The position numbers were made by a program, and so were the translations under genes. From assembly GCA_020636075.1 (NCBI GenBank), contig JACJYO010000011.1, forward strand, positions 115,572-179,571: 64,000 bases of DNA, read 5' to 3'. Source of the stretch: Lewinellaceae bacterium (GTDB lineage Bacteria; Bacteroidota; Bacteroidia; Chitinophagales; Saprospiraceae). The notes under the pieces were generated by a model. The model saw only the letters and a program-made list of their open reading frames with translations, had not been told where the DNA came from and did not search any database. Positions 7,305-15,811 of this stretch are shown one piece after another; position 1 is the stretch's first letter; each line of letters starts with the position of its first letter.

Positions 7305-10300
7305 ATGCGTACCCTCCTCCTGCTCTGTCTTTCCCTGAGCCTCGGCTACACCGCCTTCGCCCAAAAGAAACAAACCCAGCAAACGGCCGCACCCAAACCC
7401 GCTTTTGAAGAGCCGCTGTTCAACGCCCTCGAATGGCGCTGCATCGGCCCTTTCCGGGGCGGGCGCTCGGCAGCGGTTACCGGGGTGCCCGGCAAGCCGA
7501 ATTTGTTCTACTTCGGCGGCACAGGCGGCGGCATCTGGCGCACCACCGACGGCGGGCGCAGCTGGGAGAATATTTCCGACGGCTTTTTCGGCGGCTCCAT
7601 CGGAGCCATCGAGGTGGCGCCTTCCGACCACAATGTGCTGTACGCCGGCGGCGGGGAGGTGACCGTGCGCGGCAATGTCAGCTACGGTTCCGGCATGTGG
7701 CGCAGCACCGATGCCGGACAGACCTGGACGGCAGCCGGACTGAAAAACAGCCGCCACATCCCGCGCATCCGGGTGCATCCCAACAACCCCGACCTGGTGT
7801 ACGCAGCCGTGCTGGGCGATCTGTTCAAGTCGTCGGACGAGCGCGGGGTATACCGCTCCAAAGACGGCGGTAAAACCTGGGAGAAGGTCCTGTTCGTCAA
7901 TGCCGACGCCGGCGCTGTCGATCTCTGCATGGACCCCACCAACCCGCGCATCCTGTACGCCAGCACCTGGCGCATCCGCCGCACGCCCTACAGCCTGAGC
8001 AGTGGGGGCGTCGGCTCGGGACTCTGGAAAAGCACCGACAGCGGCGATACCTGGACGGAGATTACCCGCAACGAAGGGCTGCCGCAAAAAGATACCATCG
8101 GCATTATCGGCGTGACGGTGTCGCCGGTTAATCCGCTGCGCGTTTGGGCCATCGTGGAGGCTGAAAACGGCGGGGTGTTCCGCTCCGACGACGGCGGAAA
8201 AAAATGGGCCAAACTCAACGACGATCGCAACCTCCGCCAGCGCGCCTGGTACTATACCCGCATCTATGCCGACACGGAAGACGAGGACAAGGTGTATGTG
8301 GTGAACGTCGCCTACCACGAATCGAAAGATGGCGGCAAGACCTTCGCCACGCGGCGTGCACCACACGGTGACCACCACGACCTTTGGATTGCCCCCGAGG
8401 ATTCGCGGCGGATGATCATGGGCGACGATGGCGGCGCGCAGGTCAGCTACGACGGCGGCGACACCTGGAGCACCTACCACAACCAACCGACGGCGCAGTT
8501 TTACCGGGTGACCACCGACGATGATTTTCCCTACCGCATCTATGTGGCCCAACAGGACAACAGCACGCTCCGGATACGCCACCGCACGGAGGGCGCTACG
8601 ATCGACGAGGGTGACTGGGAGCCAACTGCCGGCGGCGAGTCGGGGCACATTGCCGTCGACCCCACCGACAACGACATTGTGTACGGCGGTTCCTACCACG
8701 GCTACCTGACCCGGGTCAATCACAAGCGCAAAACTTCCCGCAGCGTCAACGTCTGGCCTGAAGACAACATGGGCCATGGCGCGGAAGATGCCCGCTACCG
8801 GTTTCAGTGGAACTTTCCGATGTTTTTCTCGCCCAATGATCCGAAGAAATTGTACGCGGCATCCAATCACCTGCACGTCACCACCGACGAGGGCCAAAGC
8901 TGGCAAACCATCAGTCCGGACCTGACCACCAACGACAAGGAGCGCCAAAAATCATCGGGCGGCCCGATCACGCAGGACAATACCAGTGTGGAATATTACT
9001 GCACCATTTTCGCCGCTTGTGAATCGCCTTACGAGCCCGGCCTGCTCTGGACGGGCAGCGACGACGGCCTGGTGCAAGTTTCCCGCGATGGCGGCGCCAA
9101 TTGGGCAAACGTGACCCCGCCCGCCATGCCGAAGTGGTGCATGGTCAACAGCGTGGAGCCCGACCCGTTCCGCAAGGGTGGCATGTACGTGGCGGCTACA
9201 TCCTACAAGTCGGGCGATTACCGGCCCTACCTGTTTCACACTGCCGACTACGGCCAAACCTGGCGCACGATCGTCAACGGCATTAACGCCGATCATTTCA
9301 CCCGTGTGTTGCGCGCCGACCCCAAGCGGCAGGGCCTGCTGTTTTGCGGCACGGAGGAAGGCATGTACATCAGCTTCGACGATGGCGCCAACTGGCAACC
9401 CTTCCAACTGAACCTGCCGATCGTGCCCATCACCGATCTGGCCGTGAAGAACGACAACCTGATCGCTGCCACGCAAGGGCGCAGCCTCTGGATGATCGAC
9501 GACCTGACGGTGTTGCACCAATTGAAACCGGAAATCGGCTTGAAGGCTTTCCACCTCTATCAGCCTATGCCTTCCTACCGGATGCCGGGCCGGCAGGCGC
9601 GGAATTCCAAAACGGCCGGGACCAATCATCCGGGTGGTGTGATGGTCCATTTTTATCTGAAAGACAAGCCGGGCGAGAAGGATACGGTTCAACTGGAAAT
9701 TTTGGATGCCACGGGCGCTGTGATCCGGACGTTTTCGAACCAAAACAAAAAGGAGGACAAGTTGAGCGACCTGAAGGCCGGTGGCAATCGTTTTGTGTGG
9801 AATCTGCGGTACCCGGATGCCAAGAAATTTGACGGGCTCATTCTTTGGTCGTCCAACCTGGCGGGCCCGCGGGCGGTGCCGGGCGATTATCGCGTACGGC
9901 TCTCCGTGAAAGGCCAGCGTGAGGAGCAGGCGTTTGTGGTGCTGGCCGATCCGCGTGCAGAAGCCAATGCTGGGGATTTTCAACAACAATTTGCGTTTGT
10001 AAAAGCTTGTTCGGATAAACTCTCCGAAATGCACCAGGCGATCGGTCATATCCGGGACTTGCGGGGGCAAATGAAAAACCTGACTGGCCGCTTGCCCGAC
10101 GACGATGCCATGAAACCACTACGCGATCAAATTAAAACGATCGACTCTTTGATGACAGCGGTGGAGCAAACCATGTATCAGACGAAAAACCGCTCCAGCC
10201 AGGACCCGCTCAACTTTCCGGTACAGCTCAACGACAAATTGGGCAACCTGATGGAGGTGGTCGATGGCGGCGATTTTCCGCCAACCAGCCAGGCGTATGC

Positions 10301-10436
10301 GGTGCGGGATATGCTGTTTGAATTGATCGATGCCGAGTTGGCGAAATGGCAAACCATTCAGGAGCAGCAAATGCCGGCGCTGAACAAAATGATCCGGGAT
10401 TTGGGGGTAGATGTGGTGCGGGTGAAGGAGGAGTGA
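7305..10436 (+). CDS. Secreted BNR/sortilin-type beta-propeller protein (WD40/YVTN/BNR-like)
   Basis: Start chosen at ATG 7305 because it opens a clean signal peptide (MRTLLLLCLSLSLGYTAFAQ); the longer frame from 7080 reads through the antitoxin gene's antisense strand. The 1043-residue product holds at least eleven Asp-box motifs (S-x-D-x-G-x-T-W type: RTTDGGRSW, RSTDAGQTW, RSKDGGKTW, KSTDSGDTW, RSDDGGKKW, TTDEGQSW, SRDGGANW and others), the hallmark of sialidase/Vps10-sortilin propellers, probably a double propeller. A C-terminal beta/helical region from about residue 760 follows. Members of this Bacteroidota family are often called 'glycosyl hydrolase', but catalysis is unproven. I see no T9SS sorting domain. 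It converges on the next gene with a 4-bp gap. Confidence 0.85.
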   Translation: MRTLLLLCLSLSLGYTAFAQKKQTQQTAAPKPAFEEPLFNALEWRCIGPFRGGRSAAVTGVPGKPNLFYFGGTGGGIWRTTDGGRSWENISDGFFGGSIGAIEVAPSDHNVLYAGGGEVTVRGNVSYGSGMWRSTDAGQTWTAAGLKNSRHIPRIRVHPNNPDLVYAAVLGDLFKSSDERGVYRSKDGGKTWEKVLFVNADAGAVDLCMDPTNPRILYASTWRIRRTPYSLSSGGVGSGLWKSTDSGDTWTEITRNEGLPQKDTIGIIGVTVSPVNPLRVWAIVEAENGGVFRSDDGGKKWAKLNDDRNLRQRAWYYTRIYADTEDEDKVYVVNVAYHESKDGGKTFATRRAPHGDHHDLWIAPEDSRRMIMGDDGGAQVSYDGGDTWSTYHNQPTAQFYRVTTDDDFPYRIYVAQQDNSTLRIRHRTEGATIDEGDWEPTAGGESGHIAVDPTDNDIVYGGSYHGYLTRVNHKRKTSRSVNVWPEDNMGHGAEDARYRFQWNFPMFFSPNDPKKLYAASNHLHVTTDEGQSWQTISPDLTTNDKERQKSSGGPITQDNTSVEYYCTIFAACESPYEPGLLWTGSDDGLVQVSRDGGANWANVTPPAMPKWCMVNSVEPDPFRKGGMYVAATSYKSGDYRPYLFHTADYGQTWRTIVNGINADHFTRVLRADPKRQGLLFCGTEEGMYISFDDGANWQPFQLNLPIVPITDLAVKNDNLIAATQGRSLWMIDDLTVLHQLKPEIGLKAFHLYQPMPSYRMPGRQARNSKTAGTNHPGGVMVHFYLKDKPGEKDTVQLEILDATGAVIRTFSNQNKKEDKLSDLKAGGNRFVWNLRYPDAKKFDGLILWSSNLAGPRAVPGDYRVRLSVKGQREEQAFVVLADPRAEANAGDFQQQFAFVKACSDKLSEMHQAIGHIRDLRGQMKNLTGRLPDDDAMKPLRDQIKTIDSLMTAVEQTMYQTKNRSSQDPLNFPVQLNDKLGNLMEVVDGGDFPPTSQAYAVRDMLFELIDAELAKWQTIQEQQMPALNKMIRDLGVDVVRVKEE

Positions 10437-10440
10437 GTTT

Positions 10441-11712
10441 TTAATTTTCCAGGTAACTGCGTATCAGTTTATCCAGTGTTGCTTCATCGGCCTCACCGAA
10501 GCCGGTTTGCACATACAGGATTTTTTTGCTGGCAGCGTCGACCAGCAGGAGGGTGGGGTAGGTGTTGATATTTAATTGTTCTGCCAGCGTGTGTTCATTA
10601 TCCAATAGCATCGGGTAGCTGATCTGTCGGTCGTTCAGGAATTTTTTCAGGGCTTCCACATCTTTGTCATACGGATTGATTCCGATTACGGTCAGGCCAT
10701 TTTTCGCATACGTTTGATGCAATTGTTCAAGTGCAGGCATGGCCTTCAAACAGGGGAAACAAGCACGATACCAGAAATCCAGAAGCAAAAGGCCTTTGTT
10801 CAGATCTGCTGACTGGGTGATCGAACTGTCCAGGTTGAGCAAAGCAAATGTGGGAAGGATTGTGGTGGAATTTACTGCTGATTGCTCTTCGGGTTCTGCA
10901 TCATCAGTATTAGGATCATAATATTTTATGCTATATCCCGATTCAAAGAGACTAACCCATCCAATAGTGTTTTTTAGGGTGCTGTCTTCCGGAAGTGGTC
11001 GGATGGCTGAAAATTCAATTCGGTAATATTGGGGTGTTTGCAAGAAGTAGTCCCATTCGGTTATGCTGTGCAGGCCATAGTCCGATAGGCTGATTTCGTA
11101 TTGGGTTATATGCCGCCCGGTGTCAGGGTCGGATGGATTTATTTTTAGATCATTGACGTATGTTTCCACGTAAGACAGCAATACAGAACGCTGGTCTGGC
11201 AGGGTATCCACCTGCCACGATTCAAATTTTGCAAGATCGAAAGCCGGACCTTTGATTTTCAGGTAAGGGCGGTACAAACCAATATTGAGAAACAAACTGC
11301 CCTGAACCAAATCATACGGGTGATACTGTTCTGTATTGGTCAGTGTAATGGCTTTTTGCGCATGATCTATCCGGAAGAGAAAGTCGTCGTCGTAAACGCA
11401 AATTGGCTCGTTTTCATACCAGAAAATAAAATGAGCAATCCCATACGGGTCATCATAGTTCTTGAAGAAATATACTTTGCCAAAAAAACTTGCAGTATCC
11501 TCAATAGGCGCGGATTTGAATTGTATGTTCAGATCGAAAACGCCACGTTCGATCGTTTCCAATTTTGTGTTTAGCTGTTGTATGATGGCACTGGCATCGC
11601 CCGGTTGGGCGATAACGCATTCAGGACTATGCCAACCGATGAGTAGGATGGATAAAGGAAGTATAAGCCGCATGACATGTAAGCGTTTTAAAGAAAAAGA
11701 GGTTGCCTTCAT
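10441..11712 (-). CDS. TlpA-like periplasmic thioredoxin-domain protein
   Basis: The 423-residue product has an N-terminal signal (RLILPLSILLIGWHSPECVIAQ; Met14 is an alternative start), a beta-rich domain of about 250 residues, and a C-terminal thioredoxin fold of the TlpA/ResA type. The active site is CFPC (Cys318 and Cys321) in LDFWYRACFPC, and a cis-Pro motif TYP lies near residue 386. Such proteins reduce or exchange disulfides in the periplasm. It follows two cysteine-rich secreted proteins on the same strand with a 27-bp gap, so a role in their folding or reduction is a reasonable inference. Confidence 0.85.
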   Translation of the reverse strand: MKATSFSLKRLHVMRLILPLSILLIGWHSPECVIAQPGDASAIIQQLNTKLETIERGVFDLNIQFKSAPIEDTASFFGKVYFFKNYDDPYGIAHFIFWYENEPICVYDDDFLFRIDHAQKAITLTNTEQYHPYDLVQGSLFLNIGLYRPYLKIKGPAFDLAKFESWQVDTLPDQRSVLLSYVETYVNDLKINPSDPDTGRHITQYEISLSDYGLHSITEWDYFLQTPQYYRIEFSAIRPLPEDSTLKNTIGWVSLFESGYSIKYYDPNTDDAEPEEQSAVNSTTILPTFALLNLDSSITQSADLNKGLLLLDFWYRACFPCLKAMPALEQLHQTYAKNGLTVIGINPYDKDVEALKKFLNDRQISYPMLLDNEHTLAEQLNINTYPTLLLVDAASKKILYVQTGFGEADEATLDKLIRSYLEN

Positions 11713-11739
11713 CTGTTTGAAAGCAACCTAATTGGCAAT

Positions 11740-12255
11740 CTATTCAAAAATGATTTGGTTGGCTTTGATGATTACAACAGAGCCTGGAATCGCTTCCCTG
11801 GAAGAATTGCCTACGCCGCACGGTATTCTGGAAAGCATACAAGCGTTGCAGCCATAGTTCATACAACCGCCTTCCTCCCGGCCATTATTGTATCTTACCG
11901 TTATCCTGCACCCAGGTAGTCGATCCAAACAAGTGCATTTAACACAAATTCGTTCATTTGGATTCGGGACGGCTGCCCCCTGGGAATCGAAGCCGATAAA
12001 CCAGTATTTATTGCCATCATCAGGAATAAGGATGGTTCCGTCCTGGATGCCGAGCCCTGCAAGATCAAATACCGTTTGTGCCAAGTGTTCATCAGCGGGA
12101 ATATCGGAAAGTTGAATATAAGCGATCCCCTGTTCTACGCGGATATTCATTTGCTTGCAGGCATTTTCGGCGGTACGGGCTTGTAATTCATAGGTTTGTG
12201 CCTGTGTAGCCTGTATAAAACTGCAAATCAGTATAAAGAAAATAACCTTTTTCAT
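11740..12255 (-). CDS. Secreted cysteine-rich protein, paralogue 1
   Basis: The 171-residue protein has a signal peptide ending near ATQAQ. It is paralogous to the upstream 162-aa protein. Both have an N-terminal beta-rich part (DLAG...G.GTI.(L/I)PDD...YW...F) and a C-terminal cysteine module with the pattern C-x2-C-x-C-x6-C-xn-C-x4-C-x2-C-x6-C; here n is 14. The eight cysteines could form four disulfides or bind metal. No known family is recognised. It sits between its paralogue and a TlpA-like thioredoxin on one strand. Confidence 0.75.
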   Translation of the reverse strand: MKKVIFFILICSFIQATQAQTYELQARTAENACKQMNIRVEQGIAYIQLSDIPADEHLAQTVFDLAGLGIQDGTILIPDDGNKYWFIGFDSQGAAVPNPNERICVKCTCLDRLPGCRITVRYNNGREEGGCMNYGCNACMLSRIPCGVGNSSREAIPGSVVIIKANQIIFE

Positions 12256-12318
12256 GGTTTGTGTTTTTTTAATTTCGGTGTATTATGGATAACATTTGGA
12301 ATTAGGCACAGCCATAAT

Positions 12319-12807
12319 TTATTCCTGTATAATGCTTTTGGCTTTTAATAGAATGGCCGGCCCTTGCATGAGCGGTTGGCGATTTTGTGGTTCTAAATAG
12401 CAAGGAAATATGATCAGAAGGCACATATTGCAGCTCCCTAAATAGCATTCCGGACCTCGGGTTTCACATTCTCCTCCAGAATCCATACACTTACATTCAA
12501 AGCAAAGACGAGGCATGTTCATCTCCTGTATTTGCCCGTTAAACGACATGAGCCAATAGGTCTCGCTGTCATCCGGCAACTCAATAGTCCCTTCGCCAAA
12601 TTTTGCTCCTGCCAAATCGTAAATACCATGTTTAGCCGCAGCATCAAAAGGAACCTCAGCCCGGTGCACATAGGCATTCCCGTTTTTCATTCGTACGGTC
12701 ATTTCTACCGTGGTGTTCTTGTCCAGGTTGGCTCGAAGTGTTTGTGTTTGGGCGGAAAGGCAAGACATGCATGCACATCCCAGCATAAACAGCAGTAGTT
12801 TTTTCAT
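12319..12807 (-). CDS. Secreted cysteine-rich protein, paralogue 2
   Basis: A 162-residue protein with a cysteine-containing signal region (MLGCACMSCLSAQ); the Cys residues near the end of the signal leave open a lipoprotein alternative. The mature part repeats the paralogue's layout: DLAGAKFGEGTIELPDD, YWLMSF, then the eight-cysteine module C-x2-C-x-C-x6-C-x6-C-x4-C-x2-C-x6-C (LCFECKC...GSCNMC...PC). It is the first gene of a likely three-gene operon, with 63 bp to the next gene. Function unknown; the conserved cysteine spacing between the two copies argues for a structural or metal-binding module under selection. Confidence 0.75.
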   Translation of the reverse strand: MKKLLLFMLGCACMSCLSAQTQTLRANLDKNTTVEMTVRMKNGNAYVHRAEVPFDAAAKHGIYDLAGAKFGEGTIELPDDSETYWLMSFNGQIQEMNMPRLCFECKCMDSGGECETRGPECYLGSCNMCLLIIFPCYLEPQNRQPLMQGPAILLKAKSIIQE

Positions 12808-13147
12808 GGTGCGTTATTTTTCTATTCATGGTTCGCCTACTCTATACGCTTTTCGGCATCCGCGCCTGTACTCAATTAAGGATTTTCCAGGCAGGCTCCT
12901 CCAGTCCCATACCCCTTCCCGGCGCCGGGAGGCGGTTGTTGAGTGTGATCATTTGAGCGATTTCTGAAAACAAAAGTATTGGCGCAATACGGAGGTTGCA
13001 CGGACAATGCTGCATCAGTCTAAAGGGGAGTTTTAAACAGACAGGCGAATGCAGACGTCTGAAAACCAACACGTAAGAAAGTGATTTGTGGTCGGGCTTT
13101 GTCTGGCTTTTTAGAAAGCCGGTTTGATGCGGACCGTACCCGACCTC
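12808..13147. other. Intergenic region
   Basis: No gene is supported in this 340-bp gap. It contains a short perfect hairpin GGCTTT-TTAG-AAAGCC at 13105-13120, just downstream of the methyltransferase-like gene on the minus strand. No T-run follows, so a terminator role is weak. Part of the gap must hold the promoter for the cysteine-rich operon, but I cannot point to it. Confidence 0.4.
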
Positions 13148-14083
13148 TCAACGGCCTTTTTCAAAAATGAAAATTTGGGTCCCGGCGTCATCAATTGCGG
13201 CTTGCAATTCAAACCCCGCGTTGCGGAAGGCTTTGAGAATATCCGGTTTCTTCATCAGCTTGGAGCAATGGAGCGAATCTGGCGACACGGCGTCCAACAC
13301 CGGCTCTACTACCACCACCCTGCCGGCTGGATGCAGGGATTTTGCGATGGAGTTCAGCATCTTCCCTTTTTTGCTGAAATGGTGAAAACTATCGCGGATC
13401 AAAATCAAATCCAGGTTTTTGCCTTCCAGTTTCGTGCTGCTTTTTTCGCCTTGCACCACAACCATGCGGTTGGAGGGCCGGATGCAGCCCGTTTGCTGCA
13501 GCTTTTCTTCGATATACCCAACCAGTTTGGGCTCGAGCTCATTAACATAAATTTCCAGGTGTTGATAGCTGGCTCCAATGACCTGGCTGATAATCCCGGA
13601 ACCGGCGCCGATTTCACCAATTCGCATACTATCGTGCAGTCCGTATTGCGAAAATTCGAAAAAAATGGCGCTCCCGGGATCGATCGGAAACGGGTAGCGG
13701 TTGGTCAAAAAACCTTCGACCAGCAATTCCGCCATATCCTTGTTCCGGCTCAGAATGGCCAGGTCGCCGACCATTAGGGGCATGGTGTTTTTTCCATATG
13801 TTTTGTCTGATTTCCGCTGGATAAAAGCTTCGGAGCAGGATTGTACCGAACTGGCATACCATGAGCTGACCAAAAAACTCTGTTGTACCGCAGGCGGTAC
13901 TTGCAGCGAATCCCAGCGTTCCAGCAAGTCATTCAGCGCGTGCAAAGCCCCGGCGTCTTTCCGGAGCGCTTCGCTGCGGACGGTGTTCAGGCCGGCAATA
14001 AATTGTTCGTTGGAAGGGCTTTGGCCGTCGGCCAGCCGACAAATGCCACAAACGGCCACAATCAGGTAGATGCGAATTTGCAT
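13148..14083 (-). CDS. Secreted class I SAM methyltransferase-like protein
   Basis: Start chosen at ATG 14083, which opens a signal peptide (MQIRIYLIVAVCGICRLADGQ). The 311-residue product has a helical N-domain, then a Rossmann methyltransferase core: motif I GEIGAGSG at 156-163, an acidic residue ending strand 2 (VNELEP), LDLILIRDSFHHF as motif IV/V region, and AGRVVVVEPV near the C-terminal strands. An exported SAM-dependent enzyme is odd, because SAM is cytoplasmic. Similar secreted Bacteroidota proteins are known as 'methyltransferase domain' proteins without assigned function. Catalysis outside the cytoplasm is doubtful; retention in the membrane or another ligand is possible. Confidence 0.75.
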   Translation of the reverse strand: MQIRIYLIVAVCGICRLADGQSPSNEQFIAGLNTVRSEALRKDAGALHALNDLLERWDSLQVPPAVQQSFLVSSWYASSVQSCSEAFIQRKSDKTYGKNTMPLMVGDLAILSRNKDMAELLVEGFLTNRYPFPIDPGSAIFFEFSQYGLHDSMRIGEIGAGSGIISQVIGASYQHLEIYVNELEPKLVGYIEEKLQQTGCIRPSNRMVVVQGEKSSTKLEGKNLDLILIRDSFHHFSKKGKMLNSIAKSLHPAGRVVVVEPVLDAVSPDSLHCSKLMKKPDILKAFRNAGFELQAAIDDAGTQIFIFEKGR

Positions 14084-14194
14084 GGGATCATATTTATTTG
14101 AGCCTCCGGCAAAATGATGCAAACCGGCGCTTGGTTATTGTTCGTAAATTTCTGAAGAAAAAACAAACTTCCGCTAATCAAACAAAACAACCGT

Positions 14195-14590
14195 ATGCAA
14201 ACCCGCACTATTCTTTCCTGGATTCTACGGCTCGTTGCCGCAATTATTCTGGCCCAAACGCTCTTTTTCAAATTCAGCGGCGCCGAAGAAAGCCGCTACA
14301 TTTTCAGCACCATCGGTATGGAGCCCTGGGGGCGCTACCTGGTGGGTACCTCTGAATTGGTTACCGTGGTGTTGCTGTTGGTGCCACGTACGGCCTGGCT
14401 GGGTGGACTGCTTGGCCTGGGTGTTATAGCCGGGGCCTTGTTTTTTCACCTGACGGTTTTGGGTATTGAAGTGCAGGGTGATGGCGGCACCTTGTTTTAC
14501 CTCGCCCTGGCTGTATTTGTGGCGTGCCTGGGCGTGCTTTGGCTGCACCGGGCCGAGCTGGAGGCGCAGATAAAACGGATTTTGGGGTAA
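14195..14590 (+). CDS. DoxX-like four-TM membrane protein
   Basis: The 131-residue protein has four TM segments (about residues 7-24, 48-66, 68-88 and 98-117). It matches the DoxX/DoxX-like layout: LxRLxxAxILxxxxxxKFSG in helix 1 and a GTSELV loop before helix 2, as in the DoxX G-xxE motif. DoxX-family proteins are small inner-membrane proteins linked to redox processes in some bacteria, but most have no known role. It stands alone and is divergent from the methyltransferase-like gene. Confidence 0.75.
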   Translation: MQTRTILSWILRLVAAIILAQTLFFKFSGAEESRYIFSTIGMEPWGRYLVGTSELVTVVLLLVPRTAWLGGLLGLGVIAGALFFHLTVLGIEVQGDGGTLFYLALAVFVACLGVLWLHRAELEAQIKRILG

Positions 14591-14615
14591 GTCCTACGAC
14601 GCTGTTGGGTGCGAG

Positions 14616-14749
14616 ATGGTGTACAACTTTTCAACTTTCAAATTTTTCTTTTCCAATTTCAAATTAAAAAGGATGTTCCCGGCTTGGGAAGTTTCTTGTA
14701 TTTGAAATGTCAAATTGGAAATTTGAACTTGGAAAAGTTTGTACACCAT
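14616..14749. repeat. Palindromic repeat element R3, copy 1
   Basis: The element starts ATGGTGTACAA and ends TTTGTACACCAT. Between are long imperfect arms (CTTTTCAACTTTCAAA and its partner) and a loop containing AAAAGGATGTTCCCGG. Related elements lie at 43477-43600, 53997-54126, 54216-54335 and 54571-54692, with a minimal form at 40857-40890. It fills the gap between the convergent DoxX-like and amidase genes, so it may also end transcription. Confidence 0.8.
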
Positions 14750-14768
14750 TCCGCCAATAACAGTAGCA

Positions 14769-15749
14769 CTATTCAATCGTCAAATACGACTTCGATACCC
14801 AACGCTCGTCGAGACTGATCCTGACCCAGTTGTCGCTTTCTTCGTAGAGAAAAACCTCGTCGTCTTTTTTTACAGTGCCCATAATATTGTGTTGCACACT
14901 CGGGCCGGAACGTACGTTGAGCACCGAGGCGCGCACGGTCGCCCGCTGCACGTCTTTGACATACCGGCCCGACACCCATTCCTGTTTTGTGGCCGATATG
15001 CGGTACCAGCCGTTGTAGGCTTCATAGATCCGCAAGATGGAACCCACGGGGGTGACGGTCAATGGCCGGCTGTTAGCGGAGGGGCGCTGGCGGACATTCA
15101 ACCAGTCGGCTGTGACGTAGCCGTATTTCATCGGAGGAGCAGGCGCCGGGGTGTAGGGCTTACCATCAACGACGTTCTGAACCAGCGGCAAAAAGTTTCT
15201 GGTGGCATCGGCCACCGTGTTTCCACCAAAAAAAGTGGTGCCCGGACAGGTTTTGGTCATCCCGCTGCCGTCGGTGCGTGCGCCGGTGCGCAGGTCGAAC
15301 CAATGGTGGTACACGATATGGTCGGTGCTGACCGGAACATTAAAGCGCCGGCATAGGGCTGCAGTCACCCGCACGATCGCTTCGCGGTGTTCGGAGCGCA
15401 TGCTATCGGCGCCATCGTCGAAGTTGCCGACATTTTCAATGCAAATGGAATGCGCATTAAACCCGTAAATGCAGGCAGGCGAAATTTCCAGGTTGCGTCC
15501 GGTCACAATTTTGCCGTCGGGGAAAATGCTGAAATGCTGCGCGATATCAAGCCAGCCATTCACGTTTTTGTGAAAATTCTGCATGCCTTTTTGCAGGTCA
15601 AAATGGTTGTTGCCTTTGAAATGCTGGTAACTGGGCGACCAGGTGTGGTGCTCCTGAATGTACAACACCGTGCGGGCTACATCCTGCTGTTTGATCCAGT
15701 TTTCAAATTCAACAGGCGTGAGTAGGGTAAATCCATATTTTTGTTCCAT
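14769..15749 (-). CDS. N-acetylmuramoyl-L-alanine amidase with two SH3b domains
   Basis: Start chosen at ATG 15749 (MEQKYGFTLLTPVEF), since the longer upstream frame is the antisense tail of the next gene. The 326-residue protein carries an Amidase_2/PGRP fold: HHTW at 34-37, NAHSICIENVGNFDDG around 98-113, HH at 148-149 and TCPG with Cys168. These fit the zinc ligands His...His...Cys of the family, which cleaves the MurNAc-L-Ala bond in peptidoglycan. Two bacterial SH3 (SH3b) domains follow, at about 215-265 and 268-326 (ADWLNVRQRPS... and SVLNVRSGPS...), likely for wall binding. There is no signal peptide, so it may act on imported fragments, or export may be non-classical. Confidence 0.85.
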   Translation of the reverse strand: MEQKYGFTLLTPVEFENWIKQQDVARTVLYIQEHHTWSPSYQHFKGNNHFDLQKGMQNFHKNVNGWLDIAQHFSIFPDGKIVTGRNLEISPACIYGFNAHSICIENVGNFDDGADSMRSEHREAIVRVTAALCRRFNVPVSTDHIVYHHWFDLRTGARTDGSGMTKTCPGTTFFGGNTVADATRNFLPLVQNVVDGKPYTPAPAPPMKYGYVTADWLNVRQRPSANSRPLTVTPVGSILRIYEAYNGWYRISATKQEWVSGRYVKDVQRATVRASVLNVRSGPSVQHNIMGTVKKDDEVFLYEESDNWVRISLDERWVSKSYLTIE

Positions 15750-15811
15750 TTCCTGGTAGAGCGTTGATTTTGTTTGGATTAGAAATTGACATTTGATCGG
15801 GTTGCCCGTAA

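Noticed and set aside
7224..8948. 574-codon minus-strand frame opposite the BNR gene
   Set aside because: Low-complexity Ala/Val/Gly translation, antisense to a well-supported propeller gene.
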